Source: JAHRAW01 sp028066695
GTDB lineage: Bacteria > Pseudomonadota > Gammaproteobacteria > Arenicellales > Poriferihabitantaceae
Direction: 5' to 3'
Assembly: GCA_963457535.1 (NCBI GenBank)
Contig: OY734803.1
Coordinates: 434,001-498,000 of the forward strand
Length of the DNA stretch: 64,000 nt
A program made the position numbers and the translations under genes. Under the pieces are notes generated by a model. That model was not told the origin of the DNA, ran no database searches, and saw nothing but the letters and a program-made list of their open reading frames with translations. Positions 23,983 through 32,705 of the stretch are shown here, one piece after another (position 1 is the first letter of the stretch; every line of letters begins with the position of its first letter).

Positions 23983-25401
23983 ATGCCCGCCACGGTCACC
24001 CGCTTCCCCCCCAGCCCCACCGGCGCGCTGCATCTCGGCGGCGCGCGCACCGCGCTGTTCAACTGGCTGCACGCAAAAAAACATGGCGGCGAAATGGTGC
24101 TGCGCATGGAGGACACCGACCGCGCGCGCTCCGGCGGCGAAGCCGCCGACGGAATCATTGAAGCGTTGCGCTGGCTCGGCCTGGACTGGGGCCGCGGCCC
24201 CTATTACCAAAGCGAGCGCGGCGAACGCTACCGCGAAGTCGTCCGGCAACTCCTGGATTCCGGAAACGCGTATTACTGCTTTTGTTCGCGCGAAACCCTT
24301 GATGCCGCGCGCGAGGCGGCGCGCGCCGCCGGAAAAAAGCCGCGCTACGACGGAAAGTGCCGCGACAAAAACCGCGCGCCGAAACCGGGCGAAACCGCGG
24401 CGGTGCGTTTCAAAAATCCGTTGGACGGCGCGGTGGTGTTTGCCGACGCGGTGCGCGGGCGCGTTTCCATTGAGAACGCCGAACTGGACGATTTGATTTT
24501 GGCGCGCTCCGACGGCGCGCCGACCTACCACCTGTGCGCGGTCGCCGACGACATTGACATGGGCGTCACCCACATCATCCGCGGAGACGACCACACCAAC
24601 AACACGCCGCGCCAGATCAACATCTTTCGCGCGCTCGGCGCAAACTTGCCGCAGTTCGCGCATCTGCCGATGATTTGCGGCGCCGACGGCAAGCGCCTTT
24701 CCAAGCGGCACGGCGCGGCCGATGTGCTGGACTACCGCGCGCGCGGTTTTCTGCCCGAGGCGCTGCTGAACTATCTGGCGCGGCTCGGCTGGGCGAGCGG
24801 CGACCGCGAGATTTTTTCGCGCGAGGAATTGATTGAGAGTTTTGACATCGCCGGCGTCAACAAAGCCGCGGCCGCGTTTGACGAGGCGAAACTGCTGTGG
24901 CTGAACCGGCATTACATTCGCGCCGCGCCGGCCGAGCGCCTCGCCGAGGAATTGCGCGCGCGTCTCGGCGCGCGCGGCGTCGCCACCGACGCGAAAGACG
25001 CGCCGCCGCCCGGTGATGTCGCCGAGGCATTGCGCGAGCGCGCGCAGACGCTGGAGGAACTCGCCGACAAAGCCGCGTGTTTTTACACCGAGATTGAATA
25101 CGACCCGGCCGCGGCGAAAAAACACTTGGTCGCGCCGGCGCGCGAATTGCTCGGCGCATTGGGCGAAGAATTGGCGCGCATCGCCGAGTGGGAAGAAGCC
25201 GCCATCGGCGCGGTGTTTGCACAAGTCGCCGAGGCGCATTCGGTGAAACTCGGACAACTCGCGCAACCTGCGCGCGTCGCCGCATGCGGCGGCGCGGCCA
25301 CCCCGCCGATAGACATCACTTTCAAACTCATCGGCAAAACCCGCGCCCTCGCCCGCCTGCGCGCCGCGCGCGAATGGATCGCCGCGCATGATGACGAGTA
25401 A
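23983..25401 (+). CDS. gltX: Glutamyl-tRNA synthetase
   Basis: This 472-residue class I synthetase charges tRNA-Glu. TRFPPSPTGALHLGGARTAL carries the HIGH-type signature (HLGG here) and KRLSKRHGAADV carries the KMSKS-type loop. The rest is the anticodon-binding all-helical domain. Length matches E. coli (471). The ATG at 23983 was chosen because the family starts directly with this beta strand; the frame remains open back into the tRNA-Pro gene. In this protein the C-terminal half is more alanine-rich than usual. Confidence 0.97.
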   Translation: MPATVTRFPPSPTGALHLGGARTALFNWLHAKKHGGEMVLRMEDTDRARSGGEAADGIIEALRWLGLDWGRGPYYQSERGERYREVVRQLLDSGNAYYCFCSRETLDAAREAARAAGKKPRYDGKCRDKNRAPKPGETAAVRFKNPLDGAVVFADAVRGRVSIENAELDDLILARSDGAPTYHLCAVADDIDMGVTHIIRGDDHTNNTPRQINIFRALGANLPQFAHLPMICGADGKRLSKRHGAADVLDYRARGFLPEALLNYLARLGWASGDREIFSREELIESFDIAGVNKAAAAFDEAKLLWLNRHYIRAAPAERLAEELRARLGARGVATDAKDAPPPGDVAEALRERAQTLEELADKAACFYTEIEYDPAAAKKHLVAPARELLGALGEELARIAEWEEAAIGAVFAQVAEAHSVKLGQLAQPARVAACGGAATPPIDITFKLIGKTRALARLRAAREWIAAHDDE

Positions 25402-25428
25402 TCGGCCGATAATCCGCGGATATTTTGC

Positions 25429-25456
25429 TTGACATTTCGGATTTTCCGGGTATGTT
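25429..25456 (+). promoter_or_regulatory. Sigma-70 promoter for the repeat coiled-coil gene
   Basis: TTGACA (25429-25434) is a perfect -35. TATGTT (25451-25456) follows after 16 bases. It is one of the strongest promoter matches in the window. Confidence 0.7.
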
Positions 25457-25508
25457 TGGGGTTCGTTTTTCTTCTTTTAACCAACAACAGCAGGGAGGCC
25501 AACTATCC

Positions 25509-26072
25509 ATGCCCATGACCAAACCCAAATCCAAACCCGACCAAAATCCGCAAATTGCGAAACGCCCGGCAAACACCGTCGCCGAGCGCGTTACCGTGCT
25601 GGAAACGCGGGTGGACACCACGCTGCGATATGTCGCTACCAAGGAGGACCTTGCGGAATTCCGAGGCGCTACCAAGGAGGACCTTGCGGAATTCCGAGGC
25701 GCTACCAGGGAAGACCTTGCGGAATTCCGAGGCGCGACCAAACAGGACTTTGCGGAGTTGCGGGGCGCGACCAAAAAAGACATCGCGGAACTCGGCGGCA
25801 AAACCGAGGCAAAATTTGGCGAATTTGAAGGCAAACTGGACACTCGGTTTGCCAAAGTGGACGCTCGGTTTGCCCAGGTGGACGCCCGGTTTGCCGAACT
25901 GGAAGGCAAAATGGACGCCGGGTTTGCCCAGGTGAACGCTCGGTTTGCCCGGGTGGACACCCAAATTGCCGACCTACGCACGGAAATCAGCGACAAAATG
26001 CTCAAAAACACTTTCGCAATTATCGCCATGAATTTTTCCGCGATAGCGGTCGTGGTGATGCTCCTGCGCTGA
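25509..26072 (+). CDS. Repeat-built coiled-coil protein with a C-terminal membrane anchor (DUF1640/CCDC90-like)
   Basis: This 187-residue protein of unknown function has a start favoured by GGGAGG at 25493-25498. After a polar head (AERVTVLETRVDTTLRYVA) come five 11-residue units of the form ATKEDLAEFRG, then five 7-residue units of the form ARFAQVD, and a C-terminal hydrophobic segment IIAMNFSAIAVVVMLLR. The head-stalk-anchor layout resembles the MCUR1/CCDC90 (DUF1640) family found in prokaryotes and mitochondria; that assignment rests on layout and the TKEDL motif. Four shorter relatives lie at 31597-33035. It has its own strong promoter. Confidence 0.85.
   Translation: MPMTKPKSKPDQNPQIAKRPANTVAERVTVLETRVDTTLRYVATKEDLAEFRGATKEDLAEFRGATREDLAEFRGATKQDFAELRGATKKDIAELGGKTEAKFGEFEGKLDTRFAKVDARFAQVDARFAELEGKMDAGFAQVNARFARVDTQIADLRTEISDKMLKNTFAIIAMNFSAIAVVVMLLR
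25635..25799 (+). repeat. Five tandem 33-bp coding repeats
   Basis: Units start at 25635, 25668, 25701, 25734 and 25767. The first two are identical over the whole unit and the third is nearly so, which points to recent expansion. The last two have drifted. Each encodes one hendecad of the stalk. Confidence 0.92.
25842..25958 (+). repeat. Tandem 21-bp coding repeats
   Basis: Units at 25842, 25863 and 25884, and after a 12-base interruption at 25917 and 25938, follow the pattern GCTCGGTTTGCCCAGGTGGAC-like and encode heptads (A/T)RFAxVD. They switch the stalk from an 11-residue to a 7-residue periodicity. Confidence 0.88.
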
Positions 26073-26145
26073 CTCCATCAACGCGGGGCGCGGCATATCC
26101 GCCGCCCCGCGTTCCTCTCCCGCCGCCGCGCCCCCCCCAATCCCC

Positions 26146-26151
26146 TATAAT
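26146..26151 (+). promoter_or_regulatory. -10 element before the FN3/dockerin gene
   Basis: A perfect TATAAT lies 45 bases before the start codon at 26196. No -35 match is seen at the right distance; the flanks are C-rich. Nothing else is recognised in 26073-26195. Confidence 0.4.
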
Positions 26152-26195
26152 CCCGCCCCGCCCCACCAACATTCCATTCACGAGGTTTTAACCCC

Positions 26196-29100
26196 ATGAA
26201 ATCCCTCCGAAATCTTCTCCTCATTCGCGCGCTGTGCGTTTTGCCGGCGGCGTTTTTGCTGGGCGCGCCGCAGGGCGCGGCGGCGCAAGTTGATGAAAGC
26301 AGCGCGGAACTTGACAATATCCGCGCCCGCGGGCTCGGCGGCCCGAAAAACACTGCGGATCTGGCGCTCTTCCCGGAATTCTCCGCGGGGGTTTTCACCT
26401 ACAAAACCGCGATCGCGTCCTCGCACAGCGGCGGCGTGTGGGTCACCGAAACTGTTAAGAGGCGCGCTAATACTGGTGAAGAAAATCGACAGGGTCTCCG
26501 TCGTTCCAACAACGTCAACGCAAGCACCGACAATGTCTTGCCCGTGCCGGTCACGGTCACCCTCGTAGTAACCTCCATCGACCGCACCGCCACGAAAACC
26601 TATCGCGTGGAAGTCTCCGTGGCCCCGTCCGCGACCACGCCGACCGGGGTGGCGGTCGCCACGCGCCCCGAAAAACTCCGCGTAACCTGGGACGCCGCCC
26701 CCGATGAGTTCATCAGCAACTACTCGGTTCGCTGGCGCACCGCCGCGACTGACGGGCCCGACGGCACGCCCGGAAACTCCGACGATGTCGCCGCCGGAAA
26801 CTGGCAGGGCAACACCGCCACCGCCGGCAGTCCGGTGACCATCGGCGACGAAGACGACGGAGTCGGCGTCGGCCGCGCCCTCGGTTACACCATCACCGGA
26901 CTCACCGACGGCACCGAATACGACATCCAAGTTCGCGCCGAAAACATCAACGGCGAAAGCGCCTGGTCATCGTCGCAAACCGTCACCACCGGCGACGAAG
27001 CCGACGCCACTTTGTCGGCGCTCACCGCCGACGGCAGCGACTCGGTCGCGCTGGTTTTCGCGCCGGTTTTTGACGCGGAAACCGAGGAATACACCGCGCA
27101 AATGGGGCGCGACTCCACCAGCGTCGCGTTCACCGCGACTTTCGCGCAGAGCGGCGCGAGCGCCACCATCGCCTTTGACGGCGGCACCGCGGCCGCCATC
27201 ACCAGCGGCACCGCCGCCACCGCGCAGAATGTCGCGGCCGGCGGAGAAACCACCGCGGAAATCGTGGTAACCGCCTCCGACGGCGCCACCACCAAAACCT
27301 ACACGGTAATCGTCCGCCGCGACCCGGCCGCGCCGGGCGCGCCGACCGGCGTCACCGCCTCGGCCGGCCCGCGCGCCGGCACCGCCACGCTCACTTGGAG
27401 CGCGCCGGCAAACACCGGCGGCGTTCCGCTGGTGGATTTTCGCGTGCGCTGGCGCACCGCCGGCGCCGGCGGCTCGGCCGCCGGCGCCTGGCAAAACCTC
27501 GCCGGCGAGCACCTGGCCTGCAACTCCATTCGGATTGAAGACCACAAAGACTGCGGCGAAAGCGTCGCGCCGGACCAGACCCGTTACACCGTAACCGGCC
27601 TCGGCGGAGTCGCCTACGACTTCGCGGTCGGCGCGGTAAACAGCGGCGGCATAGGCGACTGGGTGGAGGTGGAATTCACGCCGACCGCCGAACGCGACCC
27701 GCATTTGTCCGCGCTGACTGCGACCGATTCCGAAGGCGCCGACGCCGCGCTCTCTCCGGCGTTTTCCGCGGAGGTTTTTGCATACACCGCGTCGGTGCCG
27801 AATGTCGCCGGCAGCGCCACCATCACCGCCACCCCGGCCGGCGACAACGCGACTTTCACCGTGAAAATCGGCGGCGCCGACGCGGTCGCCGGAACTTCCG
27901 GCCAGGCGAGCGCGGCCGGAATCATTGACAAAGGCGCGACCGTGCCTTTCGTCGTGGAAACCGCCGCGGAAACCGGCGGCGCCACCGCCACCTACCGCGT
28001 CGACATCACCCGCCAACCCGGCGTCGCCGGCGCGCCGCAAAATGTCGCGGCAAATGACGACGAAGTCACCGGCGCGGCAAACATCACCTGGGCGCCCCCG
28101 GCCGACCTCGGCGATGTCACCGTCGACGCCACCTCCATTTCCTCCTACCGAATTCGCTGGCGCACCGCCGGAAACGACGGGCCCGACGGCGTCTCCGGGA
28201 ATTCCGATGATGTCGCCGCCGGCGCCTGGCAGGACTCGGCCGGCGACGACGCCGAATGCAACGACACCGACGCCACCAACGACGCCGATTGCGGCGAGGC
28301 GACTTCCGGCGGCGCCGCGCATGTGTTGAGCGGGCTGACCGACGGAACTCCGTATGACATTTCGCTGGCCGCGGTCAATGCGCATGGAATCGGCGCGTGG
28401 AGCGAAGAAGTGCAGGTGACCACCAGCGCCGACGCCGACGCCACTTTGGCGAATCTGGAAGTGGTCGGCGCCGACGCCTCCGCGCCCGGCCTGGTCAAAA
28501 CCGGCGCGCAAACTTCGGCCGGTTTCGCGCAGAAATATGTCACTTACAAAGCCGACATCTCCGCCGCCTTAACCGCGGTGCGCATTCGCCCGACCGCGAG
28601 CGCCGACGGCGTTTTGCTGACGCGCCGCGTCACGCGGCTGTCGCCGGCGGTGGATGCGGCGACCGGCGCGATTGACACTTCGCAACTGACCCGCTCCTCT
28701 TTGCGCCTGTTCAATCCGCGCCAGACCAGCGGCGTGAACAGCGAGTTGTTCGCGATTCCGGTCGGCGGCGCGTTGGAATACGAAATCACCGTGCGCGCCA
28801 AAAACGGCGATACGCGCGCCTACACTTTGGTGGTGAATCGTCCGCTGGGCGGAGCGCCGGTGCCGAGCATTACCGGAGTGGAATTGGGGGACTTTTCTTT
28901 CGACCTCCTATGGGATGTTGGTTCCGCCGTGGGTGTCCCGGTGACCGGGTTTGTGATCGACCTTAAAGTCGGGACCCGATTTTGGCTCTCAGATCAGCCT
29001 GGATCGCCGGTGATACAAGTCAGCGACCCCACTGCACGCCGCCACGATGGCATCACCCACAACCAAAGTCGCATTTTCAATCAGGTTGCCGTGCGAATTG

Positions 29101-31481
29101 CATCGGTGAGCCACATCGGAAGAAGTGCGTGGTCACATGGCCGCACTGTCCGTATCGCAGACGCAGTTCCGCCGGCAAAACCGACGGAAGTCCGCGTTTC
29201 CGACCCTTCTTCCACCTCGCTCACCGTCGCCTGGGAAATGCCGGCGAAAAACCGCGCGGAAATCACCCACTACGGAATTCGCTGGCGAACCGCCGGAAAT
29301 GACGGACCCGACGGCGTCTCCGGGAGTTCCGACGATGTCGCCCCCGGAAACTGGCAGGGCAACACCGCCGCCGCCGGCGACCCGGTGGTCATCGGCGACT
29401 CCGACGACGGCGTGGAAATAACCGCGCCGCCCGCTTCCGGTGATGCCCTCTCTTACACCGTTTCCGGCTCGGCCGGAAATGTCGGCGATGAAGTGGAAGT
29501 CGCGGTGCGCGCGCGAAATTCCAAAGGCGCGGGAGAGTGGTCGGACGCGGTCGCGGCGACTTTGCAAAACGCCGCCAACGCCGATTTGTCGGCGCTGGTC
29601 ATCAACGACGGAAGCGGCGATTTAACCCTGACCAAAACCGGCGATGTGACCACCGACGGTTTTGACGCCGCGCATTTGACTTACGAGACCGCCGATGTCG
29701 CCACGGCAATCGCGGAAATCACGCTGACCGCGACCCCGGCGAACGCCGGCGCGAGTTTGACGCTGGCGCAAAACGCCGGCGCCGGCGCGCGCATCAATGG
29801 CGGCGAAGCGCAAACGCTCGCGCTCGCCCCCGGCGACAACGCCGTTTCGGTCAAGGTGGTCTCGGCCGACGGAACCTCCGATAAAACCTATTCGGTGGCG
29901 GTTCACCGCACCCGCCCGCCGCTGGCGTTCGCCGAATCGCAGGCCGATTTGCGCTTCTACGCGGACGGCGCGGCGATTTCCGAGGTGGTTTTGGCGGCCG
30001 CCGCCGACAGCGGAACGCCGCCCTATTCCTACGCGCTGGACGGCGATTTGCCGGACAGCCTGGCATTCGCCGCGGAAACCCGGATTCTCTCGGGAACCGC
30101 GGACGCGGTGACCTCGCTGGAGACGGCGACTCTGACTTACACGCTGTCGGACGCGGCCGCGACTCCGGCGGAGGTGGCGCAGACTTTTGAGATTTCGCTG
30201 GCGCCGGTGCCGGAATTCTCAGCGACGGTTCCCAGCGGGTTGACTTTTGGTGTCAACCATGAGGTCAATGTGGTTCTGCCGGAATTGTCCGGCGGTTTTG
30301 CGCCCTACCACTACCGGCTGGAAGGACTGGAAGGGTCGCTGGACTTTACGGAGTTTGTCGGAAACACGCGCACCCTCAGCGGACGTGCAGGGGTTGTCGG
30401 CAGCGGCACCATGACCTACTACGCCAACGACGACTACGGCGAAAACGAAAACATCGCGGCCGGGCGGCTGAGCCGGGTCATCGCCTGGACGGTAGTGCTG
30501 GCGGCCCCGAGTGCGCCGACCAACTTTGCCGTGGCCGCCGCGAATGAGCGGCTGCAGTTGAGTTGGGGCGCCCCCGTGATACACGGTGGCGATTTCACGG
30601 ACAATTTCCGCGTACGCTGGCGCACCGCGGCGACCGACGGTCCCGACGGAATCGCCGGCAACACCGATGATGTCGCCGCCGGCGCCTGGCAAAATTCCTC
30701 CGGAGATTCCGACGATGGCGAAAATGTCGGCAATGTTTTGCGCTACCAGATCACCGGTCTGACCAACGGCACCGTCTACGAAGTGCAGGTCGCCGCGGAA
30801 AACAGCGTCGGCGTCGGCGACTGGAGTTCCGCGGTGGAAGCCACGCCGGCCGATGTGCTGGCCTTCACCGCGCTGCCGCCCGACCTGCGATTTTTCGCCT
30901 CGCGCAACACCGCCGGCGCGCCGGCCTCAAGCGCGTTGAGCGCGGCCGAAAGCGGCACCGAGGGAAGCGGCTATACCTACGCCATGACCGGGCTGCCGTC
31001 CGGGCTGAGTTTCAACGCGACCACGCGGCAGGTGGAAATCTCCGGCGATATCGCCGACTCCACCAGGGCGACCGAGGTGACTTACACCGTGACCGACAAC
31101 GCCTCGCCGACGCCGGCAACCAACTCGGTGAAATTCAACATCGTCATTGACAGCGCCGATGTGGACCGCAGCGGCGCGATCAACGCCGCCGACGGAATCA
31201 TGCTGGCGCGCCGCTTGCTCGGCGTGACCGGAGACGCGCTCACCGCCGGACAAAGCCGCGCCGGCGCGGACGCGGTGGAGCGCCGCATCCAAACCGGAAC
31301 CGACCAGTTGGCGCTGGATGCGGACGGCGACGGCGCTGTGGACGAAAACGACGGCCTGCTGCTGGCGCGGTATTTGCTCGGCCTGCGCGGCGCGGCATTG
31401 GTCGCCGGCATCGGCTCGCTGGTGGAAGGCGACGCAAGCGGGATTGAATCCAACATCGCGGCGTTGCTGCCGTCGCCGTAA
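26196..31481 (+). CDS. Giant secreted FN3/cadherin-like protein with a C-terminal dockerin-like pair
   Basis: This 1761-residue protein carries a signal peptide at residues 1-31 (LLIRALCVLPAAFLLGAP, then GAAAQ). The body alternates cadherin-like beta-sandwich modules (about 32-150, 268-375, 498-608, 746-884, 1127-1240) with fibronectin type III modules (about 151-267, 376-497, 609-745, 885-1126, 1438-1556). Several FN3 units share the insert DGPDGxxGNxDDVAAGxWQ. Three Ig-like modules lie near 1241-1437 and 1557-1655. The end has two EF-hand/dockerin-like segments, DVDRSGAINAADGIMLARRL and DADGDGAVDENDGLLLARYL. No enzyme domain or membrane anchor is seen. It is probably a calcium-binding surface or secreted adhesive protein; the exact role is unknown. 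Confidence 0.88.
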   Translation: MKSLRNLLLIRALCVLPAAFLLGAPQGAAAQVDESSAELDNIRARGLGGPKNTADLALFPEFSAGVFTYKTAIASSHSGGVWVTETVKRRANTGEENRQGLRRSNNVNASTDNVLPVPVTVTLVVTSIDRTATKTYRVEVSVAPSATTPTGVAVATRPEKLRVTWDAAPDEFISNYSVRWRTAATDGPDGTPGNSDDVAAGNWQGNTATAGSPVTIGDEDDGVGVGRALGYTITGLTDGTEYDIQVRAENINGESAWSSSQTVTTGDEADATLSALTADGSDSVALVFAPVFDAETEEYTAQMGRDSTSVAFTATFAQSGASATIAFDGGTAAAITSGTAATAQNVAAGGETTAEIVVTASDGATTKTYTVIVRRDPAAPGAPTGVTASAGPRAGTATLTWSAPANTGGVPLVDFRVRWRTAGAGGSAAGAWQNLAGEHLACNSIRIEDHKDCGESVAPDQTRYTVTGLGGVAYDFAVGAVNSGGIGDWVEVEFTPTAERDPHLSALTATDSEGADAALSPAFSAEVFAYTASVPNVAGSATITATPAGDNATFTVKIGGADAVAGTSGQASAAGIIDKGATVPFVVETAAETGGATATYRVDITRQPGVAGAPQNVAANDDEVTGAANITWAPPADLGDVTVDATSISSYRIRWRTAGNDGPDGVSGNSDDVAAGAWQDSAGDDAECNDTDATNDADCGEATSGGAAHVLSGLTDGTPYDISLAAVNAHGIGAWSEEVQVTTSADADATLANLEVVGADASAPGLVKTGAQTSAGFAQKYVTYKADISAALTAVRIRPTASADGVLLTRRVTRLSPAVDAATGAIDTSQLTRSSLRLFNPRQTSGVNSELFAIPVGGALEYEITVRAKNGDTRAYTLVVNRPLGGAPVPSITGVELGDFSFDLLWDVGSAVGVPVTGFVIDLKVGTRFWLSDQPGSPVIQVSDPTARRHDGITHNQSRIFNQVAVRIASVSHIGRSAWSHGRTVRIADAVPPAKPTEVRVSDPSSTSLTVAWEMPAKNRAEITHYGIRWRTAGNDGPDGVSGSSDDVAPGNWQGNTAAAGDPVVIGDSDDGVEITAPPASGDALSYTVSGSAGNVGDEVEVAVRARNSKGAGEWSDAVAATLQNAANADLSALVINDGSGDLTLTKTGDVTTDGFDAAHLTYETADVATAIAEITLTATPANAGASLTLAQNAGAGARINGGEAQTLALAPGDNAVSVKVVSADGTSDKTYSVAVHRTRPPLAFAESQADLRFYADGAAISEVVLAAAADSGTPPYSYALDGDLPDSLAFAAETRILSGTADAVTSLETATLTYTLSDAAATPAEVAQTFEISLAPVPEFSATVPSGLTFGVNHEVNVVLPELSGGFAPYHYRLEGLEGSLDFTEFVGNTRTLSGRAGVVGSGTMTYYANDDYGENENIAAGRLSRVIAWTVVLAAPSAPTNFAVAAANERLQLSWGAPVIHGGDFTDNFRVRWRTAATDGPDGIAGNTDDVAAGAWQNSSGDSDDGENVGNVLRYQITGLTNGTVYEVQVAAENSVGVGDWSSAVEATPADVLAFTALPPDLRFFASRNTAGAPASSALSAAESGTEGSGYTYAMTGLPSGLSFNATTRQVEISGDIADSTRATEVTYTVTDNASPTPATNSVKFNIVIDSADVDRSGAINAADGIMLARRLLGVTGDALTAGQSRAGADAVERRIQTGTDQLALDADGDGAVDENDGLLLARYLLGLRGAALVAGIGSLVEGDASGIESNIAALLPSP
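26737..30700 (+). repeat. Four dispersed near-identical FN3 segments
   Basis: Blocks near 26730-26830, 28150-28230, 29275-29360 and 30605-30695 share long DNA identity, beginning CGCTGGCGCACCGCCG or a close variant and encoding RWRTAxxDGPDGxxG. Their similarity at DNA level suggests module duplication or gene conversion inside the gene. Confidence 0.8.
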
Positions 31482-31517
31482 CACGAGCGGTGACGGCGCA
31501 ACGGAACGCGCGGAAGC

Positions 31518-31542
31518 GGCGGCATGTGGTAGGATTGCCGCC
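31518..31542 (+). promoter_or_regulatory. Array leader 1: dyad over an extended -10
   Basis: GGCGGCA and TGCCGCC flank TGG-TAGGAT (31527-31535), a weak extended -10. A conserved tract TTCACTTTCTTTTTCAAT follows. The 7-bp dyad could be a repressor site over the promoter, or the hairpin plus T-rich tract could end transcription of the giant gene. Confidence 0.5.
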
Positions 31543-31596
31543 GCTTCACTTTCTTTTTCAATGAACCACATGGAAGCGCGGAGAGGCGCTAGAATC

Positions 31597-31953
31597 ATGG
31601 CAATGAGCAAACCTGTTGAAACTCCGAAAGAGGATCTCCACACGCGCATGACGCGGATGGAGACCACCCTGCAGTTCGTCGCGACCAAAGAAGACCTGGC
31701 CGCGTTGCGCGGGGAGATGTTGAGACTGCACGAGGCGACAAAGGCGGACATGGCGGCGTTGCGCGGAGATGTGCGCGGGGATATGTCGGAACTGCGCACC
31801 GAACTGCGCGGGGAGATGAACGCCCGGTTCGCCGAGCAGGCGGTTGCGCGGGAAGAAGCGCAAAGCCGCATGATCAAAACCCTCATCGGCACCGCCTGCA
31901 CCCTCGCCGCAACCAACACCGCGGTGATGGCGTTTTTGTTGCGCGTGATGTAA
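31597..31953 (+). CDS. Small coiled-coil membrane protein, array member A1
   Basis: This 118-residue protein of unknown function is a relative of the protein at 25509. It starts MAMSKPVETPKED, then TRMTRMETTLQFVATKEDLA, then hendecad-like coiled coil, and ends in a membrane anchor TACTLAATNTAVMAFLLRVM. The start at 31597 is chosen because GGAGAGG (31580-31586) lies ten bases upstream. In-frame ATGs at 31561 and 31570 lack ribosome sites, although the sequence between is conserved in all four copies. The C-terminal type (A) is shared with the third array gene. Confidence 0.8.
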   Translation: MAMSKPVETPKEDLHTRMTRMETTLQFVATKEDLAALRGEMLRLHEATKADMAALRGDVRGDMSELRTELRGEMNARFAEQAVAREEAQSRMIKTLIGTACTLAATNTAVMAFLLRVM

Positions 31954-31972
31954 TCGCGCGGCGGTGGAACGC

Positions 31973-31996
31973 GGCGGCATGTGGTAATATGCCGCC
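31973..31996 (+). promoter_or_regulatory. Array leader 2: dyad over an extended -10
   Basis: GGCGGCAT and ATGCCGCC form a perfect 8-bp dyad with an 8-base centre. TGG-TAATAT (31982-31990) inside it is an extended -10. The downstream T-rich tract and the GGAGAGG ribosome site are identical to those of the other copies. Confidence 0.55.
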
Positions 31997-32050
31997 GCTT
32001 CACTTTCTTTTTCAATTAACCACATGGAAGCGCGGAGAGGCGCTAGAATC

Positions 32051-32290
32051 ATGGCAATGAGCAAACCCGTTGAAACCCCGAAAGAGGGCCTCCACACGCG
32101 CATGACGCGGATGGAGACCACCCTGCAGTTCGTTGCGACCAAAGAGGACCTTGCAAAACTGGAAGGCCGAATGAACGCGAAATTCGCCGACCAGATGAAA
32201 TACGCCCTCGGCATCCTCGGCATCCTTTTGTCCGCCATCGCCGTGGCGACCACGGTGGCGACCACGGTGATTCTGCGCGCGCTACAATAG
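32051..32290 (+). CDS. Small coiled-coil membrane protein, array member B1
   Basis: This 79-residue protein shares its first 40 or so residues almost exactly with member A1 (MAMSKPVETPKEGLHTRMTR, then METTLQFVATKEDLAKLEG). It then has a very short stalk and a different anchor, GILGILLSAIAVATTVATTV, followed by a basic end. This B-type anchor recurs in the fourth array gene and resembles that of the protein at 25509 (SAIAVVVM). The start follows GGAGAGG ten bases upstream. Function is unknown. Confidence 0.78.
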   Translation: MAMSKPVETPKEGLHTRMTRMETTLQFVATKEDLAKLEGRMNAKFADQMKYALGILGILLSAIAVATTVATTVILRALQ

Positions 32291-32304
32291 CGCGGCGCGG
32301 AAAC

Positions 32305-32328
32305 GGCGGCATGCGGTAATATGCCGCC
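32305..32328 (+). promoter_or_regulatory. Array leader 3: dyad over a -10
   Basis: The 8-bp dyad GGCGGCAT/ATGCCGCC is intact and encloses TAATAT. The TG of the extended -10 is changed (GCGG before TAATAT). The T-rich tract has one extra T. Confidence 0.5.
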
Positions 32329-32383
32329 GCTTCACTTTCTTTTTTCAATTAACCACATGGAAGCGCGGAGAGGCGCTAGAATC

Positions 32384-32686
32384 ATGGCAATGAGCAAACC
32401 CGTTGAAACCCCGAAGGAGGACATTCGGACGCGCGTGACGCGCGTGGAGACGCGGCTGGACGCCATCCTGCAATTCGTCGCGACCAAAGAGGACCTTGCA
32501 AAACTGGAAGGCAAAATGGACGCGAGATTCGCCGAGCAAGATCGAAAAATGGCGGTCGGCTTTGCCGAGCAGGCGGTTGCGCGGGAAGAGGCGCAGAACC
32601 GCATGCTCAAAACCCTCATCGGCACCGCCTGCACTCTCGCCGCAACCAACGCCGCTGTTGTGGCATTTTTGTTGCGCGTGATGTAA
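32384..32686 (+). CDS. Small coiled-coil membrane protein, array member A2
   Basis: This 100-residue protein has the common start MAMSKPVETPKED, then a diverged head (IRTRVTRVETRLDAILQFVA) and TKEDLAKLEGKMDARFAEQ. Its last 40 residues closely match member A1, including EEAQNRMLKTLIGTACTLAA and the anchor NAAVVAFLLRVM. The head has acquired VETRLDAIL in place of METTL, which resembles the ETRVDTTL of the protein at 25509, so exchange between copies is possible. Function is unknown. Confidence 0.78.
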   Translation: MAMSKPVETPKEDIRTRVTRVETRLDAILQFVATKEDLAKLEGKMDARFAEQDRKMAVGFAEQAVAREEAQNRMLKTLIGTACTLAATNAAVVAFLLRVM

Positions 32687-32705
32687 TCGCGCGGCGGTGG
32701 AACGC

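Noticed and set aside
25635..25799. Possible CRISPR array from regular 33-bp repeats
   Set aside because: There are no spacers between units, the repeats are in frame and encode a coiled-coil stalk, and no cas genes are near.
31561..31596. Longer starts of array member A1 at 31561 or 31570 (MNHMEARRGARI...)
   Set aside because: No ribosome site precedes them, whereas GGAGAGG is correctly placed for 31597. Conservation of the stretch in all copies is explained by the shared leader, so the longer form is not fully excluded.
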